Below are positions 36,474 through 45,165 of a stretch of 64,000 bases of DNA, in pieces. Origin of the DNA: Chloroflexota bacterium (GTDB lineage Bacteria > Chloroflexota > Anaerolineae > Anaerolineales > Villigracilaceae). The notes beneath the pieces were generated by a model. The model was not told the origin of the DNA and searched no databases. It worked only from the letters and a program-made list of their open reading frames with translations. The stretch is taken from assembly GCA_019873735.1 (NCBI GenBank), contig JAIOAQ010000011.1, forward strand, positions 1-64,000. The letters are read 5' to 3'. A program made the position numbers and the translations under genes. Numbering within the stretch: position 1 is the first letter of the stretch; every line of letters starts with the position of its first letter.

Positions 36474-36505
36474 ATCGGTCCTCCTGAAGGGTTTACGCAG
36501 GAAAA

Positions 36506-36527
36506 GGCGCTCTCGCGGGAGAGCGCC
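36506..36527 (-). terminator. Hairpin between mtnA and the PfkB kinase gene
   Basis: GGCGCTCTC-GCGG-GAGAGCGCC, followed on the minus strand by TTTTCC. It may partly terminate mtnA transcripts before the kinase and ahcY genes. Confidence 0.6.
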
Positions 36528-36596
36528 AGTGCAAGCGGGCGTAGTTTAACACGGGAGGGGCAGATTGTCAAAGTAATAGCAGGGCACGCTTTCGCT

Positions 36597-37655
<1,059 letters not shown>

Positions 37656-37695
37656 TTTATCTCCAATGTTGTAAGGTTTTGGTGCTCAGGGCCTC

Positions 37696-37724
37696 TTGCC
37701 ATTTCTGATATCTTATGCTATTTT
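37696..37724 (+). promoter_or_regulatory. Promoter of the receiver gene
   Basis: TTGCCA, 17 bases, TATTTT, with the ATG 37 bases downstream. The region is the divergent gap between mtnA and the receiver gene. Confidence 0.5.
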
Positions 37725-37760
37725 TATCACACTCTGAGATTTGATAGGAGCACCACAAGG

Positions 37761-38147
37761 ATGACCAATGCACAAAAGACCGTGATCGTGGTCGAAGATG
37801 AGCCCGATGCCGCTGAGATGTTTGCGGAGATGATGCGCGTGAGCGGTTTTCGCGTGCTTAAGACGCATAGCAGCACGCCGGCAATGGCGCTGATTGCAGA
37901 GCAGCGCCCCGACCTGGTGCTTCTGGATGTGATGATGCCGGATGTCTCTGGGCTAGAGGTGTTACGCTTTATGCGCCGTGACCCTGTTCTGGCCTCTATT
38001 CCGGTCATTGTCATTTCGGCCAAGAGCATGCCGGCAGACATCCGAACCGGGATGGATGCGGGGGCTTCGCTTTACATGACCAAACCGGTTGGCTTTCTGG
38101 ATCTCAAGAGGGCTGTGGAAAATGTAATTGGTGGGAAAGCCGCCTGA
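37761..38147 (+). CDS. Stand-alone response-regulator receiver protein
   Basis: A 128-residue CheY-like domain without an output domain. The acidic pair is in VVEDEPDAAEMF, the phospho-acceptor Asp in LVLLDVMMPDVSGLEVL near residue 56, and the conserved Lys in LYMTKPVGF near 106. The Thr/Ser switch position is VIVISAKS. The true start is the ATG at 37761; the open frame continuing far upstream is antisense to mtnA. No histidine kinase is nearby. The partner may be a hybrid kinase elsewhere. Confidence 0.9.
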   Translation: MTNAQKTVIVVEDEPDAAEMFAEMMRVSGFRVLKTHSSTPAMALIAEQRPDLVLLDVMMPDVSGLEVLRFMRRDPVLASIPVIVISAKSMPADIRTGMDAGASLYMTKPVGFLDLKRAVENVIGGKAA

Positions 38148-38163
38148 GGCGGCCCAATTGACA

Positions 38164-38754
38164 ATGAGTGTCCTGCGCTCTTTTATCGCGATTGAATTAC
38201 CTGCAGCGCTGCAAAATGCGATTGATCAGGCCTGTCTGCCATTGCGCCAGGCTTTGGATTCAACGTTTATCCGCTGGGTGCCGCCGCAAAACCTGCATTT
38301 GACGTTGAAGTTCTTGGGCGATATTTCACCGGCCAATCTGGATTTGTTGCAGCAGATGCTGAAAACGGAGGCGGAACAGCATTCACCTTTTGTGGTAGAA
38401 ATCGGCGGACTCGGTTCTTTCCCGAACCCGAAGCGGGCGCGGGTTATCTGGGTGGGAATCCAGGCCCCGTCGGCGTTGATGACTTTGCAGCGCAGCATAG
38501 AAATGGCTGCTGCCAGGCTGGGCTATCCACCAGAAGAACGGGGTTTTTCTCCGCATCTGACAGTCGGGCGCGTTGGTCAACATGCCGGCCCTGCCGACCA
38601 GCAGAAAATTCGCGCCCTCCTGGAAAAGACAACCATTGGCAAAATCGGTCAGGCGCGGGTGACCTCGGTCTGTCTCTTTCGCAGTGATTTGAAGCCGACA
38701 GGCGCAGTCTATACACCACTTTTTGAGGCCCCTCTAAAGGGTCGGGATTTGTGA
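38164..38754 (+). CDS. thpR: RNA 2',3'-cyclic phosphodiesterase
   Basis: A 196-residue 2H-phosphoesterase. It starts RSFIAIELPAALQNAI and has both catalytic HxTx motifs, HLTLKFLG near residue 43 and HLTVGRVG near 130, and the late strand VCLFRSDLKPTGAVYTPL typical of ThpR/LigT. It hydrolyses 2',3'-cyclic phosphate RNA ends. The ATG at 38164 follows the receiver stop by 16 bases. It runs into rsfS 14 bases later, so the three genes are probably one transcript. Confidence 0.9.
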   Translation: MSVLRSFIAIELPAALQNAIDQACLPLRQALDSTFIRWVPPQNLHLTLKFLGDISPANLDLLQQMLKTEAEQHSPFVVEIGGLGSFPNPKRARVIWVGIQAPSALMTLQRSIEMAAARLGYPPEERGFSPHLTVGRVGQHAGPADQQKIRALLEKTTIGKIGQARVTSVCLFRSDLKPTGAVYTPLFEAPLKGRDL

Positions 38755-38768
38755 GGTGCGATCTGAAC

Positions 38769-39107
38769 ATGCTTGAACTTGCTCACAGCATTATTGACGC
38801 TCTGGAAGAAAAGAAGGGCGAAGACATTCTGCTCATGGATTTACAGAATGTTACCGATTTTACCGATTATTTTGTCTTATGCACCGGCACCAGCGACCGA
38901 ATGCTGGACGCTTTGGCTGACGCCGTGCTGGAGGCGATCCACAAAAAACATCACAAGAAGGGCCGCCGCGAGGGAGAGTCGCGCGATGGTTGGGTGTTGT
39001 TAGATTTTGGCGATGTCGTCGTACACTTGTTTGCACCCGAACAGCGTGATTATTACCGGCTTGAAGACTTGTGGAGCGCCGGTAAGGTGCTTCTACGCTT
39101 GCAGTAG
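38769..39107 (+). CDS. rsfS: Ribosomal silencing factor RsfS
   Basis: A 112-residue protein of the RsfS/Iojap family, which binds uL14 and blocks subunit joining under starvation. Family pattern: LAHSIIDALEEKKGEDILLM, then TDFTDYFVLCTGTSDRMLDA, GWVLLDFGDVVVHLFAPEQR and YYRLEDLW. A GTG 18 bases upstream is in frame, but the ATG at 38769 gives the usual N-terminus. It is followed by a strong terminator. Confidence 0.95.
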   Translation: MLELAHSIIDALEEKKGEDILLMDLQNVTDFTDYFVLCTGTSDRMLDALADAVLEAIHKKHHKKGRREGESRDGWVLLDFGDVVVHLFAPEQRDYYRLEDLWSAGKVLLRLQ

Positions 39108-39141
39108 GTCATCAAAAGTTATCTGTTTGCTCAATTAAGAA

Positions 39142-39178
39142 CGACGCACTCTCAGCGAAGTGCGTCGCTCTTTTTTTG
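39142..39178 (+). terminator. Terminator after rsfS
   Basis: The stem CGACGCACT / AGTGCGTCG is followed by CTCTTTTTTT. Convergent ndk ends 25 bases further on. Confidence 0.9.
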
Positions 39179-39202
39179 TATGGGTTCAAAAGCAGCGCGG
39201 GG

Positions 39203-39655
39203 CTATTGCTCGAAAATCCAGCCGTCTATGGCGCGTTCCCAATCAACCAGTTCATCCTTTTTGAACCACAGCGCCACTTCTTTTTCCCCGTTTTCAGGAC
39301 TGTCGGAGGCATGGGTCAGGTTTCGGCCTACTTCCAGAGCAAAGTCGTGGCGGATGGAGCCGGGTGCGGCCTCCGTTGGGCGGGTGGCCCCCATGGTCTG
39401 GCGTACTGCAGCAATTGCGTTTGGCCCCTCCCACACCATTGCCATAACCGGGGCAGAGGTAATGTATTGCAGCAGGCCTTCATAAAAAGGTTTGCCTTTG
39501 TGGATGGCATAGTGGGTGGCGGCTAATTCCTGACTGACGCGCATGAATTTCGCGGCTACCAGGCGCAGGCCGCGCCGTTCCAGGCGGCTAATGACTTCGC
39601 CAATCAGCCCGCGCTGGACTCCATCCGGCTTGACAAGTACCAGCGTTCGTTCCAT
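39203..39655 (-). CDS. ndk: Nucleoside-diphosphate kinase
   Basis: A 150-residue protein. It starts ERTLVLVKPDGVQRGLIGEV, has FMRVSQELAATHYAIHKGKP, the RQTMGATRPTEAAPGSIRHD nucleotide loop and the phospho-His in RNLTHASDSPE near residue 115. It equalises NTP/NDP pools using a ping-pong phospho-enzyme. Length is normal for the family with a slightly extended C-terminus. It is single gene, 106 bases downstream of the TPR gene and separated from it by that gene's terminator. Confidence 0.97.
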   Translation of the reverse strand: MERTLVLVKPDGVQRGLIGEVISRLERRGLRLVAAKFMRVSQELAATHYAIHKGKPFYEGLLQYITSAPVMAMVWEGPNAIAAVRQTMGATRPTEAAPGSIRHDFALEVGRNLTHASDSPENGEKEVALWFKKDELVDWERAIDGWIFEQ

Positions 39656-39708
39656 AAAAGTTTTTCTCCGTGTTGTGTGAAATAGAAGGGGGTATTCCCC
39701 CGGGGCTC

Positions 39709-39742
39709 AAAAAAGCCTCGAGACGTGTACATCTCGAGGCTT
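39709..39742 (-). terminator. Terminator of the TPR-protein gene
   Basis: The stem AAGCCTCGAGA..TCTCGAGGCTT is followed on the minus strand by TTTTTTGAGCC. It is a textbook intrinsic terminator 20 bases past the stop. Confidence 0.9.
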
Positions 39743-39761
39743 GATTTTACCATGCAGACGG

Positions 39762-42287
39762 TCAGCGCAGGAGTTCTTCGGCTTTGGTGTAGGCATCCAA
39801 CGCGTCTTGGAGGCGATTCGCGCGCATGTAGGCGTCGCCAAGCGCCTGCCAGATTAAGACATCCACCGGATAACGGTAAAGGGCTTCGCGTAAGTCGAAG
39901 ATGACTTCGTCTAACAGCTTGGCCTTCTTGATCAACTTGCCGTACTCCTGCAACGCGGTCGGAATATCACCGACTTTCAAAGCCGCTTGTGCGGCCCGCA
40001 GGGTTGGGTCAGAAGAGAGTTTGCCGGTATGTCCGCTGTGAATTTCGGTCGCCAGTTCTATGGCAGGTTGTGGTACCGGCTGCGGAGGGGGTGGCATTGC
40101 CGGCGGCGTTTCTGACATCGCCCTTTGCATTTCGGGGATGGGTTGTGTCCGCGGTTCTGAATAGGCAGGCGGAGGCGGCTCTGCCGGCTGCCATTCCGCC
40201 GGGCTGGTTGGTTTCCCTTCAGGTTCGACCTCCAGATCGGCGCGCAGCCACTCCGGAAGTTCTTCGGCCGGGGCAGTCTCTGCGGGCGGAGGGGCGGGAC
40301 GCTCAATTTCTTGCAGCCAGTCGGGCAATGCTTCGCTCTCAACGCGCGTTTCTGGCAATGGTTCAGCCGCGGGACCTTCTGCGGCCGGTTCCTCCTTTGC
40401 CATTCGCAGCCAATCGGGCAAATCTTCATCGCCCATGGGAGGCTCTGCCTGGGCGGGCGCTTGTTCTTGCTCTTCCAGGCCGCGCAACCAGTCGCCGGTA
40501 GCGTCTAGAGACGCCGGCACTTGTTCGCCTTCTGGCTGAGCAGCGGGCAGATTGGCTTCCTCCTGCAGTTCCAGGTCTTTTAGCCAGTCTTCGGCTTGAC
40601 TGCCGGCTGGCGGCTCAGCGGCTTGCGGCGCCGCGGAGGTCAATTCGGCCGCCTGCTGGACCCACTCGGGGGCCGATTCGAGGCGTTCTTCAGGTGCGGT
40701 GAGCAACTCGTCCGGTCGGGCGCCTTGACGGGCGGCCAGGTTTTCCAGCCAGGCAAAACTCGCATCCTGCTCTTCTTCGGTGGTTCCTAAATCGCCAATC
40801 GAGGCTTGGGGTTCAACCGGCGGGGTGGATGGGGTGGGAGGCGTTTCTTCTTCGTGGCCGCTTAGCCAATCTGGAAGTGCTCCCTGTTCTTCGGCCATAG
40901 GCTTTTCCTCCGTTTGCAATTCGGGCGGCTTGAGACCCTCTAGCCAGTCAGGGAGTTCTTCCGCCTGAAGGGACGCGGCTGCGGCCGTCTCTGCTGCGGG
41001 CGGCGCGGCCGCTTCTTCGGTTGGCGCCATCGTTTTCAGCCAATCGGGGATTTCTTCTGCCTGAAGGGGCGCGGGCGCGGCCGTCTCTGCTGCGGGCGGC
41101 GCGGCCGCTTCTTCGGTTGGCGCCATCGTTTTCAGCCAATCGGGGATTTCTTCTGCCTGAAGGGGCGCGGGCGCGGCCGTCTCTGCTGCGGGCGGCGCGG
41201 CCGCTTCTTCGGTTGGCGCCATGGCTTTTAGCCAATCGGGAATTTCCTCGGCAGGCAAGGCTTCGCTTGTTGCCGCCTCGCCCTCCGATTCTTCAAAGAT
41301 GCCCTCTGATTCAACCGCTGCTCCGCTGGCAGGAGTCCAGCCGGCGGCGCGCATGAAATCGGGGATGGAATCTTCCCCTGCCGGCGTTTCTGCCGGCGGT
41401 TGAGGCGACGGCTCGGCATTTTGCAGCCAGTCTGGAATCTCTTGTTCTTTATGGCGGCCGGTCTCAGATTCCAGTGATGCAGGCCAGACGGTGCTTGTAT
41501 CTACTGCCTGGCCAGGCCGATAGTCCAGGCGTTCCAGGTTGACGGCTGCATCTGGTACGCTGTCGGACTGGAAAATGGAGCCGGTCACGAAGGCCGAATA
41601 GGGGTCAAGTTCATTCACCCGATGGCGGTAAATTTGCGTGTTTTCGGCCAGGCCTGTGCCGGGCAATACCTCCACGAGAATACGGTTGGCATCCAGGCAA
41701 TAGGCGTAACGTTTCAGGAGCGAGGAGGCCAATTCGGTTGCTTCCACTTTTTGCCCGTTGCGGAAGTAAGCCATGGCCAGCAAAACCTGCATGTCCACCC
41801 GTGAGGGGTCTTCGGCCAGCAGGCCGCGCATTTCGGCAATCGCCTGAGGGTACAATTCTCCTTGAACATACATGTGCGCCAGCGCGCCGCGCGTCATGCG
41901 AATTTTGGGCGGCTCCACCCCGTCGCGGCGGCCATACAAGCGTTGTAATTCGGCCTGTACCGCCGCATTTGAGGGCTGGCATTCAAAAGCGCGCTCCATG
42001 TGCCACAAAGCATCATCCAGTTTGCCCTCGTCATCCCGAATGATGCTCATTCCCACGTGGGATACAAAATCGTTTGGTACAGCCAGCAAAACGCGCTGGA
42101 AGATTTCGGCAGCGTCTGCATAGCGTTTGGATTCAAGAAAGGCTTTGCCTAGCAGACGGTAAGTTTCAATGTGTTTGGGAAAGGTCTTAAGGATATGCTT
42201 GCAATGGGCAATGGCCTCATCGAACTGGTTCTGATCAATCAGGCTTTCAATTTCACGGTTATAAATTCGCAGGGAAACTTTGGCCAT
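39762..42287 (-). CDS. TPR protein with an array of PDWL motifs
   Basis: An 841-residue acidic, cytosolic-looking protein. Residues 1 to about 235 are TPR repeats (FDEAIAHCKHILKTFPKHIE, YADAAEIFQRVLLAVPNDF). The middle, about 285-735, is low-complexity, rich in Ala, Glu and Pro, and carries about 14 copies of a short motif related to (I/L)PDWLxxx, among them three near-identical 32-residue units. Residues about 755-841 form further TPRs (VDVLIWQALGDAYMRANRLQ). The motif array looks like repeated docking sites for one partner. Similar PDWL-rich TPR proteins occur in Chloroflexota, with no known function. AGGAG precedes the ATG. No signal peptide or membrane segment is present. Confidence 0.8.
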   Translation of the reverse strand: MAKVSLRIYNREIESLIDQNQFDEAIAHCKHILKTFPKHIETYRLLGKAFLESKRYADAAEIFQRVLLAVPNDFVSHVGMSIIRDDEGKLDDALWHMERAFECQPSNAAVQAELQRLYGRRDGVEPPKIRMTRGALAHMYVQGELYPQAIAEMRGLLAEDPSRVDMQVLLAMAYFRNGQKVEATELASSLLKRYAYCLDANRILVEVLPGTGLAENTQIYRHRVNELDPYSAFVTGSIFQSDSVPDAAVNLERLDYRPGQAVDTSTVWPASLESETGRHKEQEIPDWLQNAEPSPQPPAETPAGEDSIPDFMRAAGWTPASGAAVESEGIFEESEGEAATSEALPAEEIPDWLKAMAPTEEAAAPPAAETAAPAPLQAEEIPDWLKTMAPTEEAAAPPAAETAAPAPLQAEEIPDWLKTMAPTEEAAAPPAAETAAAASLQAEELPDWLEGLKPPELQTEEKPMAEEQGALPDWLSGHEEETPPTPSTPPVEPQASIGDLGTTEEEQDASFAWLENLAARQGARPDELLTAPEERLESAPEWVQQAAELTSAAPQAAEPPAGSQAEDWLKDLELQEEANLPAAQPEGEQVPASLDATGDWLRGLEEQEQAPAQAEPPMGDEDLPDWLRMAKEEPAAEGPAAEPLPETRVESEALPDWLQEIERPAPPPAETAPAEELPEWLRADLEVEPEGKPTSPAEWQPAEPPPPAYSEPRTQPIPEMQRAMSETPPAMPPPPQPVPQPAIELATEIHSGHTGKLSSDPTLRAAQAALKVGDIPTALQEYGKLIKKAKLLDEVIFDLREALYRYPVDVLIWQALGDAYMRANRLQDALDAYTKAEELLR
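40960..41250 (-). repeat. 96-base in-frame tandem repeat in the TPR-protein gene
   Basis: Three units of 96 bases (boundaries at 41025, 41121 and 41217 by the recurring CGCCAT) encode 32 residues each, EEIPDWLK(A/T)MAPTEEAAA plus PPAAETAAPAPLQA. The units are almost identical in DNA, which indicates recent duplication; copy number may vary. Confidence 0.85.
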
Positions 42288-42347
42288 GGCGCGCTCCTGA
42301 CATTAGTATGCACGATTCCTGCTTTTTTTGCAAGCCTTACCGATGTT

Positions 42348-43643
42348 TCAATTATAAAACAAAGGCAGCGGATTTTGCCGTGTTTCGCTCAATGAATGCG
42401 CGGCCAGAACGGCTTGACGCGCCTCTTCGAGTTTGTCGGGCTGGTTGGCGTGGATGGTGAAAAGCGGCTCCCCTTTTTCTACCCGCTGCCCGACTTTTTT
42501 ATGAATGACAAAACCGACAGCATGGTCAATCGGATCGCCCTTCTTGGCGCGGCCTGCGCCGAGAGAGACGGCCGCCTCCCCAACGGTTCTGGCCCGGACC
42601 TCGGCTAGCCAGCCGCTGCGAGGCGCGGGGACCACCTCCACGTATTTGGCGCGCGGCAGGCGATCCAGGTCGTCAACATACGATACGTCTCCGCCCTGAG
42701 CGCGGACCAGTTGACGGAATTTTTCCAGCGCGCGTCCATCGGCAATGACCGTGGTTGCCATGCGGCGGCCTTCCTCCAGGCTGGCAGCACGCTGCCCAAG
42801 CACCAGCATATGGGCGCAGACGTGCAGACAGTGTTCGCGAAAATCTTCTGGGCCGTTGCCTTGCAAAGTTTCCACAGCCTCGCGCACTTCGAGGGCATTG
42901 CCAACCGCGCAGCCCAGCGGTTGATTCATGTCAGAAAGCAGGGCGACCACTTCGCGGCCGGCCAGCGCGCCAATCGAAACCATCAGGTCGGCCAGTTCGC
43001 GGGCTGCCTCCAGCGTTTCCATGAAGGCGCCGTTGCCCGTCTTGACATCCAAGAGGATGGCCTGCGCGCCGGCAGCAATTTTCTTGCTCATGATGGAAGA
43101 GGCAATCAAAGGGGTGGATGGGACGGTGCCGGTTACATCGCGCAGGGCGTAGAGTTTGCCATCGGCAGGGGCCAGGTCTAGAGATTGGCCGGTGAGGACA
43201 ATGCCGATTTCTCCCAGTTGACGTTTAAATTCGGCGGTGGTCAGGTCAACGCGGTAGCCGGGGATGGATTCCATCTTGTCCAGCGTTCCGCCGCTGAAGC
43301 CCAGGCCGCGTCCCGACATTTTGCCGACCGGCAGGCCGCAGGCCGAGACGATCGGCAGGACGGTTAGTGTGGTTTTGTCTCCGACGCCGCCGGAGGAGTG
43401 TTTGTCCACTGCAATATCTACCACATCGGAAAGGTCCAGCACTGCGCCGGAATGCGCCATAGCCAGAGTCAGGTCGGTGGTCTCTTGTGCGCTCATGCCG
43501 TTGAGCAGAACGGCCATCGCCCAGGCTGAGGCTTGATAGTCGGGGATTTCGCCGCTTGTGAAACCTTGAATGAAGAACTCAATTTCTTGTCGCGTTAATT
43601 CCTGACGGTCACGTTTCTTGATGATGATATCCACTGCACGCAT
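42348..43643 (-). CDS. Pyrimidine-nucleoside phosphorylase
   Basis: A 431-residue enzyme phosphorolysing thymidine/uridine or deoxyuridine. Motifs are AVDIIIKKRDRQELTRQEIE, the phosphate-binding DKHSSGGVGDKTTL near 81-94, SGRGLGFSGGTLDKMESIPG and IMSKKIAAGAQAILLDVKTG. The C-terminal domain has DHAVGFVIHKKVGQRVEKGE. It resembles the broad-specificity Bacillus-type Pdp as much as DeoA, so the deoA/pdp choice is open. Single gene; the TPR gene starts 60 bases downstream in the same direction. Confidence 0.95.
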   Translation of the reverse strand: MRAVDIIIKKRDRQELTRQEIEFFIQGFTSGEIPDYQASAWAMAVLLNGMSAQETTDLTLAMAHSGAVLDLSDVVDIAVDKHSSGGVGDKTTLTVLPIVSACGLPVGKMSGRGLGFSGGTLDKMESIPGYRVDLTTAEFKRQLGEIGIVLTGQSLDLAPADGKLYALRDVTGTVPSTPLIASSIMSKKIAAGAQAILLDVKTGNGAFMETLEAARELADLMVSIGALAGREVVALLSDMNQPLGCAVGNALEVREAVETLQGNGPEDFREHCLHVCAHMLVLGQRAASLEEGRRMATTVIADGRALEKFRQLVRAQGGDVSYVDDLDRLPRAKYVEVVPAPRSGWLAEVRARTVGEAAVSLGAGRAKKGDPIDHAVGFVIHKKVGQRVEKGEPLFTIHANQPDKLEEARQAVLAAHSLSETRQNPLPLFYN

Positions 43644-43683
43644 ATCGTCCTCCTGATTGTTGGAAGGCTATTTTACCTCTTTT

Positions 43684-43834
43684 GGTAACTGCCTACCCGA
43701 AGATACTATTCAAAAATGAATGCGGCAAACGCAACGTTTGAAACAGGATGGACAGGATAAACAGATTTTTTGCGTACCTCAATCGTTTATCCTGCCCATC
43801 CTGTCCATCCTGTTCAAGAGGGTGGGTAGTTGCC
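43684..43834. repeat. Composite repeat: outer arms of the CCTCCCGCAGG family around a different palindrome
   Basis: The outer ends are GGTAACTGCCTACCC and GGGTGGGTAGTTGCC, as in copies A-F. The interior is instead an inverted repeat AACAGGATGGACAGGATAAA..TTTATCCTGCCCATCCTGTC (43742-43815). It lies in the 235-base gap upstream of the phosphorylase gene. Confidence 0.7.
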
Positions 43835-43878
43835 TTTTGGCAGGCAATTGCGGCGGATGAGCTGCCAGCAGGAAGCGG

Positions 43879-44961
43879 TTAGAAATGGGACGCGGCGTCT
43901 TGGTCTTTGGGCGCGGGGCCTGGAATTAATTGCGGGCCTTCGGGCGTATCCTGTACGAGCCAGCCCAGAGCGGCAATTTGGGCGCGCAGGCGATCGGCTT
44001 CGGCCCAGTCTTTGCGCAGGCGGGCCTGTTGGCGGGCCTGGGCCAGGGCCAGGACTTCCTTTGAGGGAACGGGAGCAGGCGTGGGGTCGGGAGAGAGCCG
44101 CAGAAAGTCAAGCGCGGCGGCTGAAAGACCCGCTTCTACCGTCTCAGGTGTTTTCAAGTTGCCCAAAGCGCTTAATGAGAAAGTTGTGCCGGAGGGGAAG
44201 ATCTCTCTCTGGCGGCGGCGCAACAGGGTGACAGAACTGACCCCCTGGACGGTGCAGCGCCGGCTTTCAAAGTCTAGCAGGATGCCGGTGTGCTCGTCTA
44301 GCCCAAGGATGAGATGATCGGCAGGGACCATGGCCTGCCATTGGGCAAAACGTTCCATGCCGATAAAGCAGCGGCTGGTATCCACGTCTGAGCCGCCATC
44401 TGTGTTGTTCCAGTGGGGAATGATGGAAAGTCTCAGCCCGTAATCGGCAAATAAATTGAGGCCGGGGACGGTATGCACATCTTGCCCGACTTTGAAGATT
44501 TCATAAACCGGCAAGGCCCATGCTCCGACGGCAATGACGGCGGCGCTGGCAAAAACCAGGGCCGCACCCTGGCGGTGACGGGCGCGCAGAATATCCCAGG
44601 CAAGGCTGTTGTGCAACTGCCGAATCGCATAGGTGGGGCTGCCGGGACCCATGAAAATCAGATTGGCCTGCCGCAACGGTTCGAGAATGGCGGGGTTATC
44701 TGGGCTTTCGTGTAAGCCGCGTTTGCGGGCCGGGATGACTGCAATTTGCGGATCGTAGTTTTGCAGGCGTGTTTGCAGGTAGTCGCCTACCCGGCCGGCC
44801 ACCTGTTTGGAGTTGAGTTCAAAACCTGCCGGCGTTTCTAAAATTGCTATGCGTAAAGGGCGCGGCAGATTCTGGGCGATGGCTTCGAAGAGCCGTCCGC
44901 CGGCAAGAGATGTTTCGCCGGAGCCAAGCAGGCCGATGGGACCAGGGGATACAGGGGACAT
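43879..44961 (-). CDS. Peptidase-S51-like protein fused to a CysRS-type C-terminal tail
   Basis: A 360-residue protein. Residues 1 to about 235 resemble the class-I-glutaminase-like fold of peptidase S51/cyanophycinase: IGLLGSGETSLAGGRLFE, IFMGPGSPTYAIRQLHNSLA, and the nucleophile-elbow position VFASAAVIAVGAWALP, where Ser replaces the usual GxSAG context. Residues about 298-345, LALAQARQQARLRKDWAEAD followed by RLRAQIAALGWLVQDTPEGP, match the C-terminal helical tail of cysteinyl-tRNA synthetase. The combination suggests a protein that borrows a tRNA- or Cys-related helper domain. Function is unknown. ATG at 44961 is preferred over TTG at 44964. Confidence 0.65.
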   Translation of the reverse strand: MSPVSPGPIGLLGSGETSLAGGRLFEAIAQNLPRPLRIAILETPAGFELNSKQVAGRVGDYLQTRLQNYDPQIAVIPARKRGLHESPDNPAILEPLRQANLIFMGPGSPTYAIRQLHNSLAWDILRARHRQGAALVFASAAVIAVGAWALPVYEIFKVGQDVHTVPGLNLFADYGLRLSIIPHWNNTDGGSDVDTSRCFIGMERFAQWQAMVPADHLILGLDEHTGILLDFESRRCTVQGVSSVTLLRRRQREIFPSGTTFSLSALGNLKTPETVEAGLSAAALDFLRLSPDPTPAPVPSKEVLALAQARQQARLRKDWAEADRLRAQIAALGWLVQDTPEGPQLIPGPAPKDQDAASHF

Positions 44962-45043
44962 CAATCAATGCGGAACTGGATGGGTTTCTCCTGCCTTTTT
45001 GGGCAGGCTAGAGCCGGGGCAGACTTCTGAAAACTTTCCTGAC

Positions 45044-45150
45044 GTGACTGCCTACCCTCCCGCAGGTTTTGACGCAATGTCCAAATCTAGAAGACGTCTC
45101 CCCGATTGCCGGCATGGGTGGACGGTCTGTTCTAAACCTGCGGGAGGGGC
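45044..45150 (+). repeat. Palindromic-ended intergenic repeat, copy F
   Basis: It runs from GTGACTGCCTACCCTCCCGC to AAACCTGCGGGAGGGGC, with AATGTCCAAATCTAGAAGACG and CTCCCCGATTGCCGGCATGG inside. It is in the same orientation as copy D and lies just past the selenoprotein stop codon. Confidence 0.85.
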
Positions 45151-45165
45151 TTCTTGACGCTATAT

